Below are positions 8,780 to 17,327 of a stretch of 64,000 bases of DNA, piece after piece (the stretch's first letter is position 1; each line of letters begins with the position of its first letter). The position numbers were made by a program, and so were the translations under genes. The notes under the pieces were generated by a model, which was given only the letters and a program-made list of their open reading frames with translations, was not told the DNA's origin and did no database searches. Source of the DNA: JACCTU01 sp963737405 (GTDB taxonomy: Bacteria > Actinomycetota > Thermoleophilia > Gaiellales > Gaiellaceae); NCBI GenBank assembly GCA_963737405.1, contig CAVTSL010000002.1:31693-95692 (forward strand). The letters are read 5' to 3'.

Positions 8780-8789
8780 GTCGGTCAGT

Positions 8790-9263
8790 CTACTCAGGCG
8801 TGCAAGGGCCGTCGTCGCCCGCCGAGAGGCGACCGAGCAGCTGCGCGAGCACGGCGCGCTCGTCCTCGTCGAACCGATCGAGGAAGACGCGCGAGATGCC
8901 GGCGCGATGCGTCTTGCCGGCCTGGCGCAGCTTGCGCATGCCCTCGTCGGTCAGGCATGCGTACGCGACCCGGAGGTCGCTCTCGCACGTCTGCCGCTCG
9001 ACGTAGCCGGCCTTCTCGAGCCCTTCGAGGAGCCGCGTGATCCCGGACGGCGACAGGAGCACCTCCTGCGCGATGTCCACGCGCCGCATGCGCCTGCCCT
9101 CCGCGCGCGAGAGGCGCAGCAGCACCTCGTAGTCGTTGATCGTCAGGCCGTGCTCGGCCACGAGCTCGGACGAGAGCTCGCCGACGATCGCCGCGTGCGC
9201 GTGCAGGAACCGAACCCAGGGCTCGAGCTCGGTCAGAGTCGGTGCAGAAGCCGCAGTCGCCAT
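8790..9263 (-). CDS. MarR-family transcriptional regulator
   Basis: 157 residues, typical MarR length. The winged helix-turn-helix reads LTINDYEVLLRLSRAEGRRM, then SGITRLLEGLEKAGYVERQ, followed by the wing and a C-terminal dimerisation helix. It is divergently transcribed from a three-gene ABC exporter, the usual arrangement for a local repressor. A TTGA-N4-TCAA palindrome lies 2 bases upstream of its ATG, and a TATACT hexamer about 13 bases upstream could be its own -10 element, so autoregulation is likely (inference). Confidence 0.92.
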   Translation of the reverse strand: MATAASAPTLTELEPWVRFLHAHAAIVGELSSELVAEHGLTINDYEVLLRLSRAEGRRMRRVDIAQEVLLSPSGITRLLEGLEKAGYVERQTCESDLRVAYACLTDEGMRKLRQAGKTHRAGISRVFLDRFDEDERAVLAQLLGRLSAGDDGPCTPE

Positions 9264-9265
9264 TG

Positions 9266-9277
9266 TTGACACCTCAA
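9266..9277. promoter_or_regulatory. Candidate MarR operator, TTGACACCTCAA
   Basis: A perfect inverted repeat TTGA-CACC-TCAA lies in the divergent region between the marR-like gene (ATG at 9263) and the ABC exporter (GTG at 9348). The minus-strand hexamer TATACT overlaps its edge, so a bound dimer would block RNA polymerase. Short TTGA/TCAA palindromes are common MarR sites; assignment to this regulator is inference. Confidence 0.5.
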
Positions 9278-9347
9278 GTATATCCGAGAAGTCCGCCGAC
9301 CGAACATCGCACATCGGGGGGATGGAGCCCGCGGCTACGTTTTGGTC

Positions 9348-10334
9348 GTGAGCGCGATCGTCGCCGACCAGCTCGTCCGCCAGTTCAAGGCGGTGCGTGC
9401 AGTCGACGGGATCGACCTCGAGGTGGCCGACGGAGAGATCTACGGCTTTCTCGGTCCGAACGGCGCGGGGAAGTCGACGACCGTCCACATGCTGACGACG
9501 CTGCTCCCGCCGACGGAGGGCCACGCGATCGTCGGAGGGTTCGACGTCCTCACGGACGGCCCGAAGGTGCGCGAGACGATCGGCGCGGCGCTCCAGGAGG
9601 CCGCGCTCGACCCCTATCTCTCGGGCCGCGACCACGTCCGCCTCCAGGCATCGCTCCACGGGCTCTCGCGGGACGAGCGGAAGGCGCGAGGCGACGAGCT
9701 GCTCGAGCGAGTCGGGCTGACGCAGGCTGCCGACCGGAAGGTGCGGACGTACTCGGGCGGGATGAAGCGGCGGCTCGATCTCGCGCTCGCGCTCCTGCAC
9801 CGCCCGACGATCCTCTTCCTCGACGAGCCGACGACCGGGCTCGACCCGCAGAGCCGCAACGCGCTCTGGGTCGAGGTCGCCCGCCTCGCGAAGGAGGACG
9901 GCGTCACGGTCTTCCTCACCACGCAGTACCTCGAAGAAGCCGACGTCCTCGCCGACCGGGTGGGGATCATCGACCGCGGGCGGATCGTCGCCGAGGGCAC
10001 GCCGGGCGCGCTCAAGGCGGAGATCGGCCGGCCGACCGTCCAGATCGTCCCCGCCGAGGCGGGGGATCGGCAGCGGATCCTCGACGCCCTCGACCGATTC
10101 GGTGTGCCGGTCGAAGGCAAGCCGGGCTGCGTCGCCGCGCGGCTCGACCACGGCTACGACCTCGCGGACGTCGTGCGCGCGCTCGACGCCGACGGTGTGC
10201 CCATCGACCACCTCGAGCTCGACGCGCCGTCGCTCGACGACGTCTTCCTCGCGAAGACCGGGCACCGCCTCGAAGGCGAGGCAGACGACCCCGAGCAGGA
10301 GGCCGAAGAGACCGCCGAGCGCGTCGGCGCGTGA
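9348..10334 (+). CDS. ABC transporter ATP-binding protein (DrrA/daunorubicin-resistance type)
   Basis: About 328 residues from the GTG at 9348; a TTG at 9342 would add two. Motifs are Walker A GPNGAGKST, signature YSGGMKRRLDLA, Walker B ILFLDEPTTG, and a C-terminal ~90-residue extension of the DrrA subfamily (KPGCVAARLDHGYDLADVV). It probably powers export of a drug or lipid with the two permeases that follow. The stop overlaps the next start (GTGA), and the MarR operator lies upstream. Confidence 0.93.
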   Translation: MSAIVADQLVRQFKAVRAVDGIDLEVADGEIYGFLGPNGAGKSTTVHMLTTLLPPTEGHAIVGGFDVLTDGPKVRETIGAALQEAALDPYLSGRDHVRLQASLHGLSRDERKARGDELLERVGLTQAADRKVRTYSGGMKRRLDLALALLHRPTILFLDEPTTGLDPQSRNALWVEVARLAKEDGVTVFLTTQYLEEADVLADRVGIIDRGRIVAEGTPGALKAEIGRPTVQIVPAEAGDRQRILDALDRFGVPVEGKPGCVAARLDHGYDLADVVRALDADGVPIDHLELDAPSLDDVFLAKTGHRLEGEADDPEQEAEETAERVGA

Positions 10335-11104
10335 CCACCCTCGAGCAGATCGTCGTCCTGGGCCGCCGTGCGTTCATGCGGTCGATCCGCCAGCCCGGGC
10401 AGCTGGCGTTCGCACTCGTGTTCCCGCTCTTCTTCTTCTTCGTGCTCGCCAGCGGGCTCGACCGCGCGGCGGCGCTCCCGGGCTTCCCCGCCGACTCGTA
10501 CGTCGACTTCATGTTCGCGATCCCGTTCGTGCAGGGAGCGCTCTTCACCGCGCTCAACTCGGCGATCGAGCTCGGGCGCGACATCGACACCGGCTTCCTG
10601 AACCGGCTCGCGCTCACGCCGGCGCGGGGTGTCGCGATCATGCTCGGCAACCTCGCCGGCTGCGTCGCGCTGGTGATGATCCAGTTCCTGATCTACTTCG
10701 TCGGCGGAACGCTGCTCGGCGCCGACTTCCACGCCGGCGTGCTCGGAATCCCGGTGCTGTTCGCGCTCGCCGCGATGGGCGCCGTCGCGATCGGGGCGAC
10801 CGGGATGATCGTCGCGCTTCGCACGGGATCGCCGGAGGCCGTGCAGGGGATCTTCCCGCTCTTCTTCGTCGCGCTCTTCCTCTCCTCGATGAACATGCCG
10901 CGCAACCTGATCGAGACCGACTGGTTCCGGTGGATCGCGACGCTCAATCCCGTCTCGTACCTGATCGAGGGCCTGCGGAGCCTCGTCGTCGTCGGCTGGG
11001 ACCCGGAGGCGCTCGCGATCGGCTTCGGGATCGCGGCGCTCTGCATCACGCTCGCGCTGTTCGCCTCCGCCGGCGCGTTCCGGGCGAGGTTGACGCGAAC
11101 GTGA
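10331..11104 (+). CDS. ABC-2 type transporter permease (DrrB-like)
   Basis: 257 residues with about six membrane helices, for example LAFALVFPLFFFFVLASGL and VALVMIQFLIYFVGGTLL. The C-terminal ABC-2 signature region reads TLNPVSYLIEGLRSLVVVGW. It starts at GTG overlapping the ATPase stop and ends overlapping the next permease start. It likely forms one half of the exporter channel. Confidence 0.9.
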   Translation: MTTLEQIVVLGRRAFMRSIRQPGQLAFALVFPLFFFFVLASGLDRAAALPGFPADSYVDFMFAIPFVQGALFTALNSAIELGRDIDTGFLNRLALTPARGVAIMLGNLAGCVALVMIQFLIYFVGGTLLGADFHAGVLGIPVLFALAAMGAVAIGATGMIVALRTGSPEAVQGIFPLFFVALFLSSMNMPRNLIETDWFRWIATLNPVSYLIEGLRSLVVVGWDPEALAIGFGIAALCITLALFASAGAFRARLTRT

Positions 11105-11859
11105 TCCAGGTGGCCCTCGCAATGGCGTTTCGCACGCTGAAGAAGTCGGTCACGAACCTGAGCTTCCTCCTCCCCTCGCTCATGTTCCCGCTCATCTTCT
11201 TCGTGGGCTTCGCGGGTGCGCTCTCGCGGGTCGACCAGGTCCCCGGCTTCGACTATGCACCGGGCTACGAGACGTTCCAGTTCGCGTTCGTGCTCCTCCA
11301 GTCGGCCGCGATGGCAGGCGTCTTCACCGGCTTCGGGATCGCGCAGGACTTCGAGCGGGGGTTCGCGCGCCGGCTGCTGATCGCCGCGCCGCGCCGTTCC
11401 GGGATCCTCCTCGGCTACTCGCTGGCGACGATGGTGCGGTGGATCCTGAACACCACCTTCGTGTTCGCGCTCGGCCTTCTCCTGGGGATGGAGGTGCTCG
11501 GCGGGCCCGTCGACCTTGCAGCGCTCGTCCTTCTCGGCCTGATCGTGAACGTGATCGGCACGCTCTGGGCGGCGGGCGTCGCGTTGCGGCTCCGCTCGAC
11601 GCAGGCCGGGCCGATCATGCAGTTCCCGATCTTCCTGCTCATCTTCCTCGCACCGGTCTTCGTTCCGCTCGGCCTCCTGACGGGATGGATCCACTCGGTC
11701 GCGAGCGTGAACCCGTTCACGGCGTTCCTCGAAGGTGCGCGCAGCCTCCTCGCCGGCTCGACCGAGCAGGTCGCGATCGCGTTCGGAATCGCGATTCCGC
11801 TCGCGGCGCTGTTCGCGCTCTGGTCGCTGACCGGGCTCCGTGCGGCCGAGCGCGGTTGA
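11101..11859 (+). CDS. ABC-2 type transporter permease, second subunit
   Basis: 252 residues, about six membrane helices, related to the preceding permease (SVNPFTAFLEGARSLLAG matches SLNPVSY-type motifs, and both have an N-terminal R-x-L-(K/R) segment before TM1). It starts at GTG overlapping the upstream stop (GTGA). The ATPase plus two permeases give a complete heteromeric exporter. Confidence 0.9.
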   Translation: MIQVALAMAFRTLKKSVTNLSFLLPSLMFPLIFFVGFAGALSRVDQVPGFDYAPGYETFQFAFVLLQSAAMAGVFTGFGIAQDFERGFARRLLIAAPRRSGILLGYSLATMVRWILNTTFVFALGLLLGMEVLGGPVDLAALVLLGLIVNVIGTLWAAGVALRLRSTQAGPIMQFPIFLLIFLAPVFVPLGLLTGWIHSVASVNPFTAFLEGARSLLAGSTEQVAIAFGIAIPLAALFALWSLTGLRAAERG

Positions 11860-11891
11860 ACGCGCCGGGCGCGAACGTAAACTGATTGTCC

Positions 11892-12362
11892 GTGCGGTTC
11901 GCGCTCCTCCTCGCGATCGGTGTCCTCGCTCTCGCCGGATGCGGCGGCGGAGACGACTCCGAGCCTGCGACCCTCGCGGGGCCCGGCGCCTTCGCGCTCC
12001 GCATCAACACCTACCTGCGGACGGGGAAGTTCGACCTGGCGTGGCGGCACCTGCATCCCGAGCAGAAGAAGATCGTCAGCTCCGCGACGCTCGCCTCCTG
12101 CTGGACGAGCACGACCGACGTGCTCGGCGACCCGAACGTGCGGATGAACGTCGTCGAGGTGTTCGACGAGCCGTGGCGGATCCCCGGCACGGGGCTCACC
12201 CGCCCGAGCAAGGCGGTGACGGTCGAGGCGGTGCGCCCGACGCAGGACGGCCGGAAGCCGGTGCTCGAGAAGTGGACGCAGCACACCTTCAAGGAGGGCT
12301 CCGGCTGGGCCTGGATCGTCGCGGCGCCGTTCATCGACGACGTCCAGAAGGACGCCTGCTAG
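11892..12362 (+). CDS. Putative lipoprotein of unknown function
   Basis: 156 residues from the GTG at 11892. The signal peptide ends in a lipobox (LALAGC, Cys at about residue 17) followed by GGGDDSE, so it should be lipidated and surface-anchored. The rest is a small alpha/beta domain (INTYLRTGKFDLAWRHLHPE) resembling NTF2-like/DUF4878-type folds; that resemblance is weak. It begins 32 bases after the second permease and may be part of the same transcript. Confidence 0.75.
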   Translation: MRFALLLAIGVLALAGCGGGDDSEPATLAGPGAFALRINTYLRTGKFDLAWRHLHPEQKKIVSSATLASCWTSTTDVLGDPNVRMNVVEVFDEPWRIPGTGLTRPSKAVTVEAVRPTQDGRKPVLEKWTQHTFKEGSGWAWIVAAPFIDDVQKDAC

Positions 12363-12513
12363 CCGTTTCTCCGGTGAGCAGGCCGGGGGGATGGACGGTC
12401 CCTGCGGCCCGAGACGTCCAGGGCCCCCCGACCCACCTTCGAAGGTAGCGCGACGCGCGGACTCGACCACCGGACACACGACCAGGATCCGCGCAAAAAC
12501 CTGAAAAAGGACG

Positions 12514-12864
12514 CTACGTGACCCTGAAGCCGAGCGTCTGCCGCGCGCGGTTCCCCCCGGACTGCGCGCGGAGCGTCACGGTCAGGCTCTTCCCCGCCGC
12601 CCGGCGCGGGACCATGAGCGAGCAGCGGGCGATCGAGCTCTCCCACGTCAGCCTCACGGTTCGCACCTTCACGCCTCCGGCCCGAGCCGAGCAGTGGATC
12701 GCGCCGGGCGTCCCCTCGAACTCGATCCGTGCCGAGACGACGAGCGGCGCGCCCGCCTGCGGTGTCGCAGGCGCCGCGGCGATCTCCGAGATGCGGATCG
12801 TCGAGTCCTCGGTGAGAAACGGGACGACGAGCGCGGCGACGGCGGCTGCGAGCGCGCTGCCCAT
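12514..12864 (-). CDS. Secreted or membrane-anchored small protein, Ig-like fold
   Basis: 116 residues from the ATG at 12864. A longer frame starts upstream, but its extra N-terminus is basic, lacks a membrane signal and overlaps an opposing small gene. The N-terminus MGSALAAAVAALVVPF is a signal or anchor. The rest alternates strands (GAPLVVSARIEFEGTPG, KSLTVTLRAQSGG) with two Cys, like a single Ig/beta-sandwich domain. No function recognised. Confidence 0.6.
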   Translation of the reverse strand: MGSALAAAVAALVVPFLTEDSTIRISEIAAAPATPQAGAPLVVSARIEFEGTPGAIHCSARAGGVKVRTVRLTWESSIARCSLMVPRRAAGKSLTVTLRAQSGGNRARQTLGFRVT

Positions 12865-12943
12865 ACCAGGAAGGTCCCCCGGCTCGAATCGGGCGAACCA
12901 TTCGATTCGGAGGAGATCGCCGGGCCGTGGAGAACGGCCCCGG

Positions 12944-13102
12944 ATGCACTCGGAAGAGAGCCAGTACGAGGAGATGCGCGCGGCCATCCGCGCCGATCGC
13001 GAACGCGCCGAGCACCGCAGGATGCGGAACGTCCTGACCCCGGTCGACCGCCGGCGTCGCGGGCCCGTCTCGCGGCTGCTCCGCCAGCTTCGTCTCCGCT
13101 AA
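12944..13102 (+). CDS. Small charged helical protein (52 aa), hypothetical
   Basis: ATG at 12944, 52 codons to TAA. The sequence is highly charged and helical (SEESQYEEMRAAIRADRERA, then DRRRRGPVSRLLRQLRLR). The ribosome site is weak. It would be divergent from the Ig-like protein if that gene starts at 12864. Retained because of codon bias and composition; function unknown. Confidence 0.4.
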   Translation: MHSEESQYEEMRAAIRADRERAEHRRMRNVLTPVDRRRRGPVSRLLRQLRLR

Positions 13103-13131
13103 GCTAGCCCACTTCGCCTCCGCTAGCCCAC
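13103..13131. repeat. Short direct repeat GCTAGCCCAC x2
   Basis: GCTAGCCCAC occurs at 13103-13112 and 13122-13131, 19 bases apart, just after the stop of one small gene and 68 bases before the next. The spacing is close to two helical turns, so it might bind a protein, or it may be a small duplication. No further support. Confidence 0.3.
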
Positions 13132-13198
13132 CGTCCCGGCGGTTCGATGTAGGGTCAGAGCGCCGTCCGGCCCCAGTCTGAGACGACGAGGAGGGCCG

Positions 13199-13393
13199 AT
13201 GGCATTCACCTTCAAGCTCGAGAACCCGGACGGGACCCCCGCCGATCCGCCGACCATGCGCTCGGCGGTGCCGACCTGGGAGCCCGGCGACCGCATCTTC
13301 CTCGGGCCGGGCAAGACGCTCCGCGTGCTCGAGCTCCGGACGGCGGTGGAGCCGACCCATGACGCCCGGCTCGTCGTCGCGCCGGACCACTAG
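13199..13393 (+). CDS. Small conserved-looking protein (64 aa), unknown
   Basis: ATG at 13199 after a strong GAGGAGG site; 64 residues, MAFTFKLENPDGTPADPP, then PGDRIFLGPGKTLRVLELR. It looks like one small beta-rich domain. It has its own terminator immediately after the stop and so is probably a single-gene unit. Confidence 0.7.
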   Translation: MAFTFKLENPDGTPADPPTMRSAVPTWEPGDRIFLGPGKTLRVLELRTAVEPTHDARLVVAPDH

Positions 13394-13394
13394 G

Positions 13395-13429
13395 AAGGCC
13401 CGGGCTGTCTCGCCCAGACCCCGGGCCTT
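13395..13429 (+). terminator. Terminator hairpin
   Basis: Perfect 10-bp inverted repeat AAGGCCCGGG / CCCGGGCCTT with a 15-base loop, starting 1 base after the upstream stop. No long T run follows, as is common in high-GC actinobacteria. Confidence 0.75.
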
Positions 13430-13499
13430 GTGCACGGGCCGAGGTCCCCCGACCCCTGCCCGGCATCAGTACAACGGACGAGCGTCGGAAATCGATACG

Positions 13500-14354
13500 T
13501 CAGGCCGCGCGGCGCTCCCAGAGCGTCGCGTTCAACACCGCCGCCGCCACGACGAGCCTGCTGATCAGGAAGAGGCTGAGGAGCAGCGCGGCCGCGAGGC
13601 CGAGGGCGCCGTAGGTCCCCTGCTTGGAGAGCGCCCAGGGCGTGAGGACGTACGCAGTGAAGATGTTGAGCACCTGGACGCCGAGGCCGAAGAGGAGGGC
13701 TCCAGGAACGAGCGCCGTCCATGGTGCGTCGCGATGCGGGAGTCGGAGCGAGATGAGGAGCCAGACGCCGGCGAACGGGACGATCGCGAGCAGCGTCGCG
13801 AGCACGCCGACCCCAGGCGACCACGCGCGGATTGCGCTCGCGAGCACCGCAGCGAGCTCGAAGCTGAGCAGCAGGACGAGCAGGCGGATCGTTGCGAGCA
13901 GCGTCGGTCTCGGCGCGCGTATCCGGACGTCGGTCCACAGCAGGCGATGCGCACCGATCAGGACGCGGAGGACTCCTCTCGTCGCATAGACGAGGACGGG
14001 GATGCCGATCAGCAACGCGTACCAGCGCCCCGACCCCCTCGCGGCGCCGGCGATCGAGTTCGAGACGAGCCCGCCGAGCCCGAGGTCCTCGGCGGCTTGC
14101 TCCGGCGTCTCCTCCGCTGCGTCGGCGGCGAAGCCGAGGCCTGCGACCAGCACGAGGGCGAGCGGGAGGAGCCAGATGAAGAGGCGGTAGGCGAGCGCGC
14201 CGGCGATGATCCCGCCCCCGAGCTCGACGTCCCGGTCGACCATCTCGAACGTCGCGTCGACCGACTTGTGCAGCTGCCTCTCGGTCTTGGCGCGCTCGGC
14301 CAGGCGCTCCCCTCGCGCACGGAGCGACTCCTGCCACGTCCCTATGCGCCCCAT
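13500..14354 (-). CDS. YihY/virulence factor BrkB family membrane protein
   Basis: 284 residues with six predicted membrane helices. The conserved N-terminal part reads VDRDVELGGGIIAGALAYRL (YihY proteins have GG..a.a.a.r.f.s), later GTYGALGLAAALLLSLFLIS. Role unknown; the family was once called RNase BN in error. It overlaps the AI-2E gene by 13 bases and is probably cotranscribed. Confidence 0.85.
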   Translation of the reverse strand: MGRIGTWQESLRARGERLAERAKTERQLHKSVDATFEMVDRDVELGGGIIAGALAYRLFIWLLPLALVLVAGLGFAADAAEETPEQAAEDLGLGGLVSNSIAGAARGSGRWYALLIGIPVLVYATRGVLRVLIGAHRLLWTDVRIRAPRPTLLATIRLLVLLLSFELAAVLASAIRAWSPGVGVLATLLAIVPFAGVWLLISLRLPHRDAPWTALVPGALLFGLGVQVLNIFTAYVLTPWALSKQGTYGALGLAAALLLSLFLISRLVVAAAVLNATLWERRAA

Positions 14355-15478
14355 GTGTCCCTACACGGTAGTAGGCGCGCGCGCCTGGTCCCCGCGCGCA
14401 GCGTCGCCATCTTCTCCCGTCGCGCGGCGGTCAGCTCGCGGACGACGATCTGGATCGACGCGACGATCGGGACGGCGATGATCGCACCGACCGCGCCGAG
14501 CAGCGCGCCGAACACGATCACGCTCGCCATGACGAAGAAGCCCGACACGTCGGCCGCCCGGCCGAGGATCGTCGGCTGCAGGAGGTAGTTCTCGAGCTGC
14601 TGGTAGATCAGGACGACGGCGAGCATGATCACCGCCGCCGTCACGCTCACGGTCAGCGCGACGAGCACGAGGATCGCGCCGGCGATCGTCGCGCCCACCA
14701 TTGGGATCAGGTCCAGGAACCCCGCGATGAACGCGAGGGCGAGCGGATACGGCATGCCGAGGGCCCAGGCCGTGATGCCGTAGATCGTCCCGCAGATGAT
14801 CGAGATCGCGATGTTGCCGAGCATCGTCCGTGACACGGCAGTGACGATCGCCGGCCAGATCCGCTGCAGGCGGCGCGCGCCGGACGGATCGAGCAGGCTG
14901 TCGACCGCGCCGACGAGCCGCGGCATGTCGATGAGCAGGAACAGCGTCAGGAAGATCGCCGAGACGAGGCTCAGCACCAGGCTGAACGCGGACAGGCTGA
15001 CGCCGACCACGCCGCCGATGGCGCGACCGATCGCCTGTGCGACCTGCTTCGCGTTCTCCTGCAACTGCTCGGACCCCTGGCTGTGCTGGTCGATCCACGA
15101 GCCGATCGAGGAGTTGTTGATGTCCTGCGTGATCGTCGGCAGCGCGTCGACGAAGTCGCTCACCTGGTCGACGAACGGGGCAATCAGGATGAGCGCGAAG
15201 ACGACCGCGAGGACGAGGAGCCCGAGCACGACGATCGTCGCGGAGAGACCGCGGCCGATCTTCGCCTTCCGCTGGACGAGGGCGACGACGGGCTCCAGCA
15301 CGAGCGCCACGAAGAGCGCGAAGAAGAGCGTGAGGATCGCGGTCCGAACGGCGACGAACGTCCAGCCGACGAAGACGATCGCCGCCGTGAGGAGCAGCGT
15401 GCGAAACGTGATCGAGACGCTGAGCGCCCGCCCTGCGGGCGCAGGCGAACCGGAAGCCTGTGCTGCCTCCACGGTCAA
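14342..15478 (-). CDS. AI-2E/PerM family transporter
   Basis: 378 residues with eight membrane helices in the AI-2E (PerM/TqsA) pattern. A pair of N-terminal helices is followed by a large amphipathic segment (ITQDINNSSIGSWIDQHSQG) and C-terminal helices with GFLDLIPMVGATIAG and YQQLENYLLQPTILGR, the most conserved signatures. The substrate is unknown; members act as exporters or as Na+/H+ antiporters. Confidence 0.92.
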   Translation of the reverse strand: MTVEAAQASGSPAPAGRALSVSITFRTLLLTAAIVFVGWTFVAVRTAILTLFFALFVALVLEPVVALVQRKAKIGRGLSATIVVLGLLVLAVVFALILIAPFVDQVSDFVDALPTITQDINNSSIGSWIDQHSQGSEQLQENAKQVAQAIGRAIGGVVGVSLSAFSLVLSLVSAIFLTLFLLIDMPRLVGAVDSLLDPSGARRLQRIWPAIVTAVSRTMLGNIAISIICGTIYGITAWALGMPYPLALAFIAGFLDLIPMVGATIAGAILVLVALTVSVTAAVIMLAVVLIYQQLENYLLQPTILGRAADVSGFFVMASVIVFGALLGAVGAIIAVPIVASIQIVVRELTAARREKMATLRAGTRRARLLPCRDTWGA

Positions 15479-15496
15479 CAGGTACTCGGTCGGGGG

Positions 15497-16372
15497 TCAG
15501 GCTCCTGCCCGGCGGCGCTCGCGCCTGAACCAGAGCAGTTCGAGCGCGACCCCCACCACGATCACGATTCCCCACCGGATCGACAGCTGCGGCGCGACGA
15601 AGCTCGAGATGCGGTGGTCGGTCCACCCCCGCTTGACGACCTGCTCGAGCCAGTCGTCCTGGACGAGGTTCGCGACGCCGTAGGCGAGGTAGAGCGCGAG
15701 GATCGTCGAGGTCACCGCGGCGAGCCGCCGACCCGCGAACGAGGGCGTGAGCCGCGTCAGGAGGAGGGCGGCGAGCGCGAGCAGAGTGCCGTCCATGCCC
15801 TCGTGGCTCCCGAGGTGCACGGAGGCGATGTCCTCGCCCGGCGTCGGCTCGTCCGAGCGGATCGGGTCGGGCGCATAGAAGCCAAGTTCCGCGAAGTCGT
15901 ACGGGATCGCGGCGACGGCGACCACGAGGGCGAGGACGATGCGGAGAGGGTCGCCGGGCAGCCGCACTCTCGTCCACCCGAGCCGCGGCCAGGCCCAGAC
16001 GAGCAGCCCGATCGTGATTGCGACCCCGACCGCGGGGATCGCATTCACTGCCTTCGCGTCGAGATCGTCGCGATCGACGACGCCGGGGAGCGCCGTGACG
16101 AGGCACGCGGCGATCGCCGCGGCGGTCAGCGCGACGACGGACCTCCTCGGCCCCAGCACGTCCAGCGCGAGCAACGCGAGTGGGATCGCGATGATCGCGT
16201 CCGGGAAGTTCAGCTCGACGAGCGCCCGGCTGAGGCCGCCGCGGAGGCCCTCCCCGGTGACGTGGTAGAGGTCTGCGGGCGGAACGCGCGCGTAGGTGAC
16301 GAAGGTCGCGACGAGGACCGCCGCGAAGAGCAGCGCGACCGCCGTGAGCTCGCGTCGTCCCGGGCGGGTCAG
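15497..16372 (-). CDS. Polytopic membrane protein of unknown function, start uncertain
   Basis: At least 225 residues from a TTG at 16174, but the reading frame upstream clearly encodes a first membrane helix (TAVALLFAAVLVATFVTYAR) and a conserved-looking VPPADLYHVTGEGLRGGLSR. No ATG, GTG or TTG exists there; the best candidate is a CTG at 16372 (LTRPGRREL...), giving about 291 residues. Six to seven membrane helices. It lies between the BON-domain gene and the AI-2E gene on the same strand. A base error at the start codon is possible. Confidence 0.65.
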   Translation of the reverse strand: MTRPGRRELTAVALLFAAVLVATFVTYARVPPADLYHVTGEGLRGGLSRALVELNFPDAIIAIPLALLALDVLGPRRSVVALTAAAIAACLVTALPGVVDRDDLDAKAVNAIPAVGVAITIGLLVWAWPRLGWTRVRLPGDPLRIVLALVVAVAAIPYDFAELGFYAPDPIRSDEPTPGEDIASVHLGSHEGMDGTLLALAALLLTRLTPSFAGRRLAAVTSTILALYLAYGVANLVQDDWLEQVVKRGWTDHRISSFVAPQLSIRWGIVIVVGVALELLWFRRERRRAGA

Positions 16373-16383
16373 CGCACGAGGGC

Positions 16384-16836
16384 CTAGTGGTGCATCGGTG
16401 CCGGAGCGCCGGGCACATGGAGCAGGTTCTCGACCGCGCGGACGCCGTTGATCTCCTCCGTCCGCTTGACGAGCTCCTCGATGTCCTGCTCGTTCTCGAT
16501 CTCGCCGCGGAGCTGAACGATTCCCCTCGCCGCGCTCACGAGGATCCCCTCGTGCGCCAGCGGGTCCCGCCCGAGCTCGGACCGGACGTGGTCGACGAGC
16601 GTGGCGTCGTCGTAGTCGCGCTCGACGGGCCGGCGGTGCGCGAGCCGCGCCTTGCGGGCCTGGATCCCCGAATGCGCCGCGCGACCGGTCGCCGCGAGCT
16701 GTCTCGTGCCACGGCGGCGGTACGAGCCCGCCTTGTCGCGGGCCATCGCCCGGCGCCGCTTCCCGCTCGCCGGATCGGCGAAGAGCGCCAGCACTGCCCC
16801 CGCGCCCAGACCGATCAGGAACACCCTGAATCGCAT
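16384..16836 (-). CDS. BON-domain protein with N-terminal membrane anchor
   Basis: 150 residues. The N-terminus (MRFRVFLIGLGAGAVLALFADPASGKRRR) is a membrane helix with the YtxH-like 'DPASGKRRR' tail; the C-terminal BON domain reads LVDHVRSELGRDPLAHEGIL and VRAVENLLHVPG. BON domains bind phospholipid or cell-envelope components. It is first of four same-strand envelope genes down to 13500. Confidence 0.85.
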   Translation of the reverse strand: MRFRVFLIGLGAGAVLALFADPASGKRRRAMARDKAGSYRRRGTRQLAATGRAAHSGIQARKARLAHRRPVERDYDDATLVDHVRSELGRDPLAHEGILVSAARGIVQLRGEIENEQDIEELVKRTEEINGVRAVENLLHVPGAPAPMHH

Positions 16837-16870
16837 GAAAGACCTCCCTTCTGGACGAGCGGCGATCGTA

Positions 16871-17224
16871 CTACGACGACACGAGCTCGTCGTCGGAAGC
16901 GGCGGCGAGCTTCTTCGGCACGACCATGCGCCAGGCGTCCAGCACGAGCTCGCGCATCTCGTCCTCGTCGAGCGCGTCGAGGCGGACGACGATCCAGCTG
17001 TAGCGCATGTCCGACGGCCGGGGACGGACGAACTTCTCCGGGTAGGTCTCGAGCGCGGCCTCCCGCTCGTCCTTCGGGAAGGCGAGGCCCATCAGCGCCT
17101 CGTCTTTCGAGAACGTGAGGTAGACGATCCGGCCGACGCGGAACTTCACGCGTCCGCGAACGAACGCCTCCGTGCTTCGCGGCAGCCGTCTCGCCAGTGC
17201 GCGGACGTCGTCGGCGGTCACCAC
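16871..17224 (-). CDS. MmcQ/YjbR family DNA-binding-fold protein
   Basis: 117 residues from the GTG at 17224 (a second GTG follows at once). Typical features are VTADDVRALARRLPRSTEAF, KFRVGRIVYLTFSKDEALMG, and the C-terminal RYSWIVVRLDALDEDEMREL. The family has a CyaY-like fold; the molecular role is not established. Confidence 0.85.
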   Translation of the reverse strand: MVTADDVRALARRLPRSTEAFVRGRVKFRVGRIVYLTFSKDEALMGLAFPKDEREAALETYPEKFVRPRPSDMRYSWIVVRLDALDEDEMRELVLDAWRMVVPKKLAAASDDELVSS

Positions 17225-17327
17225 GGCGCTATGCTCCCGATGACAGCGCCGATCGACCAAGGAGCAGAAGTGCGCGCAGCGTTCATGTCCATCCAGAAGG
17301 GCTTCACGACCTCGGAGGGTATGACGC

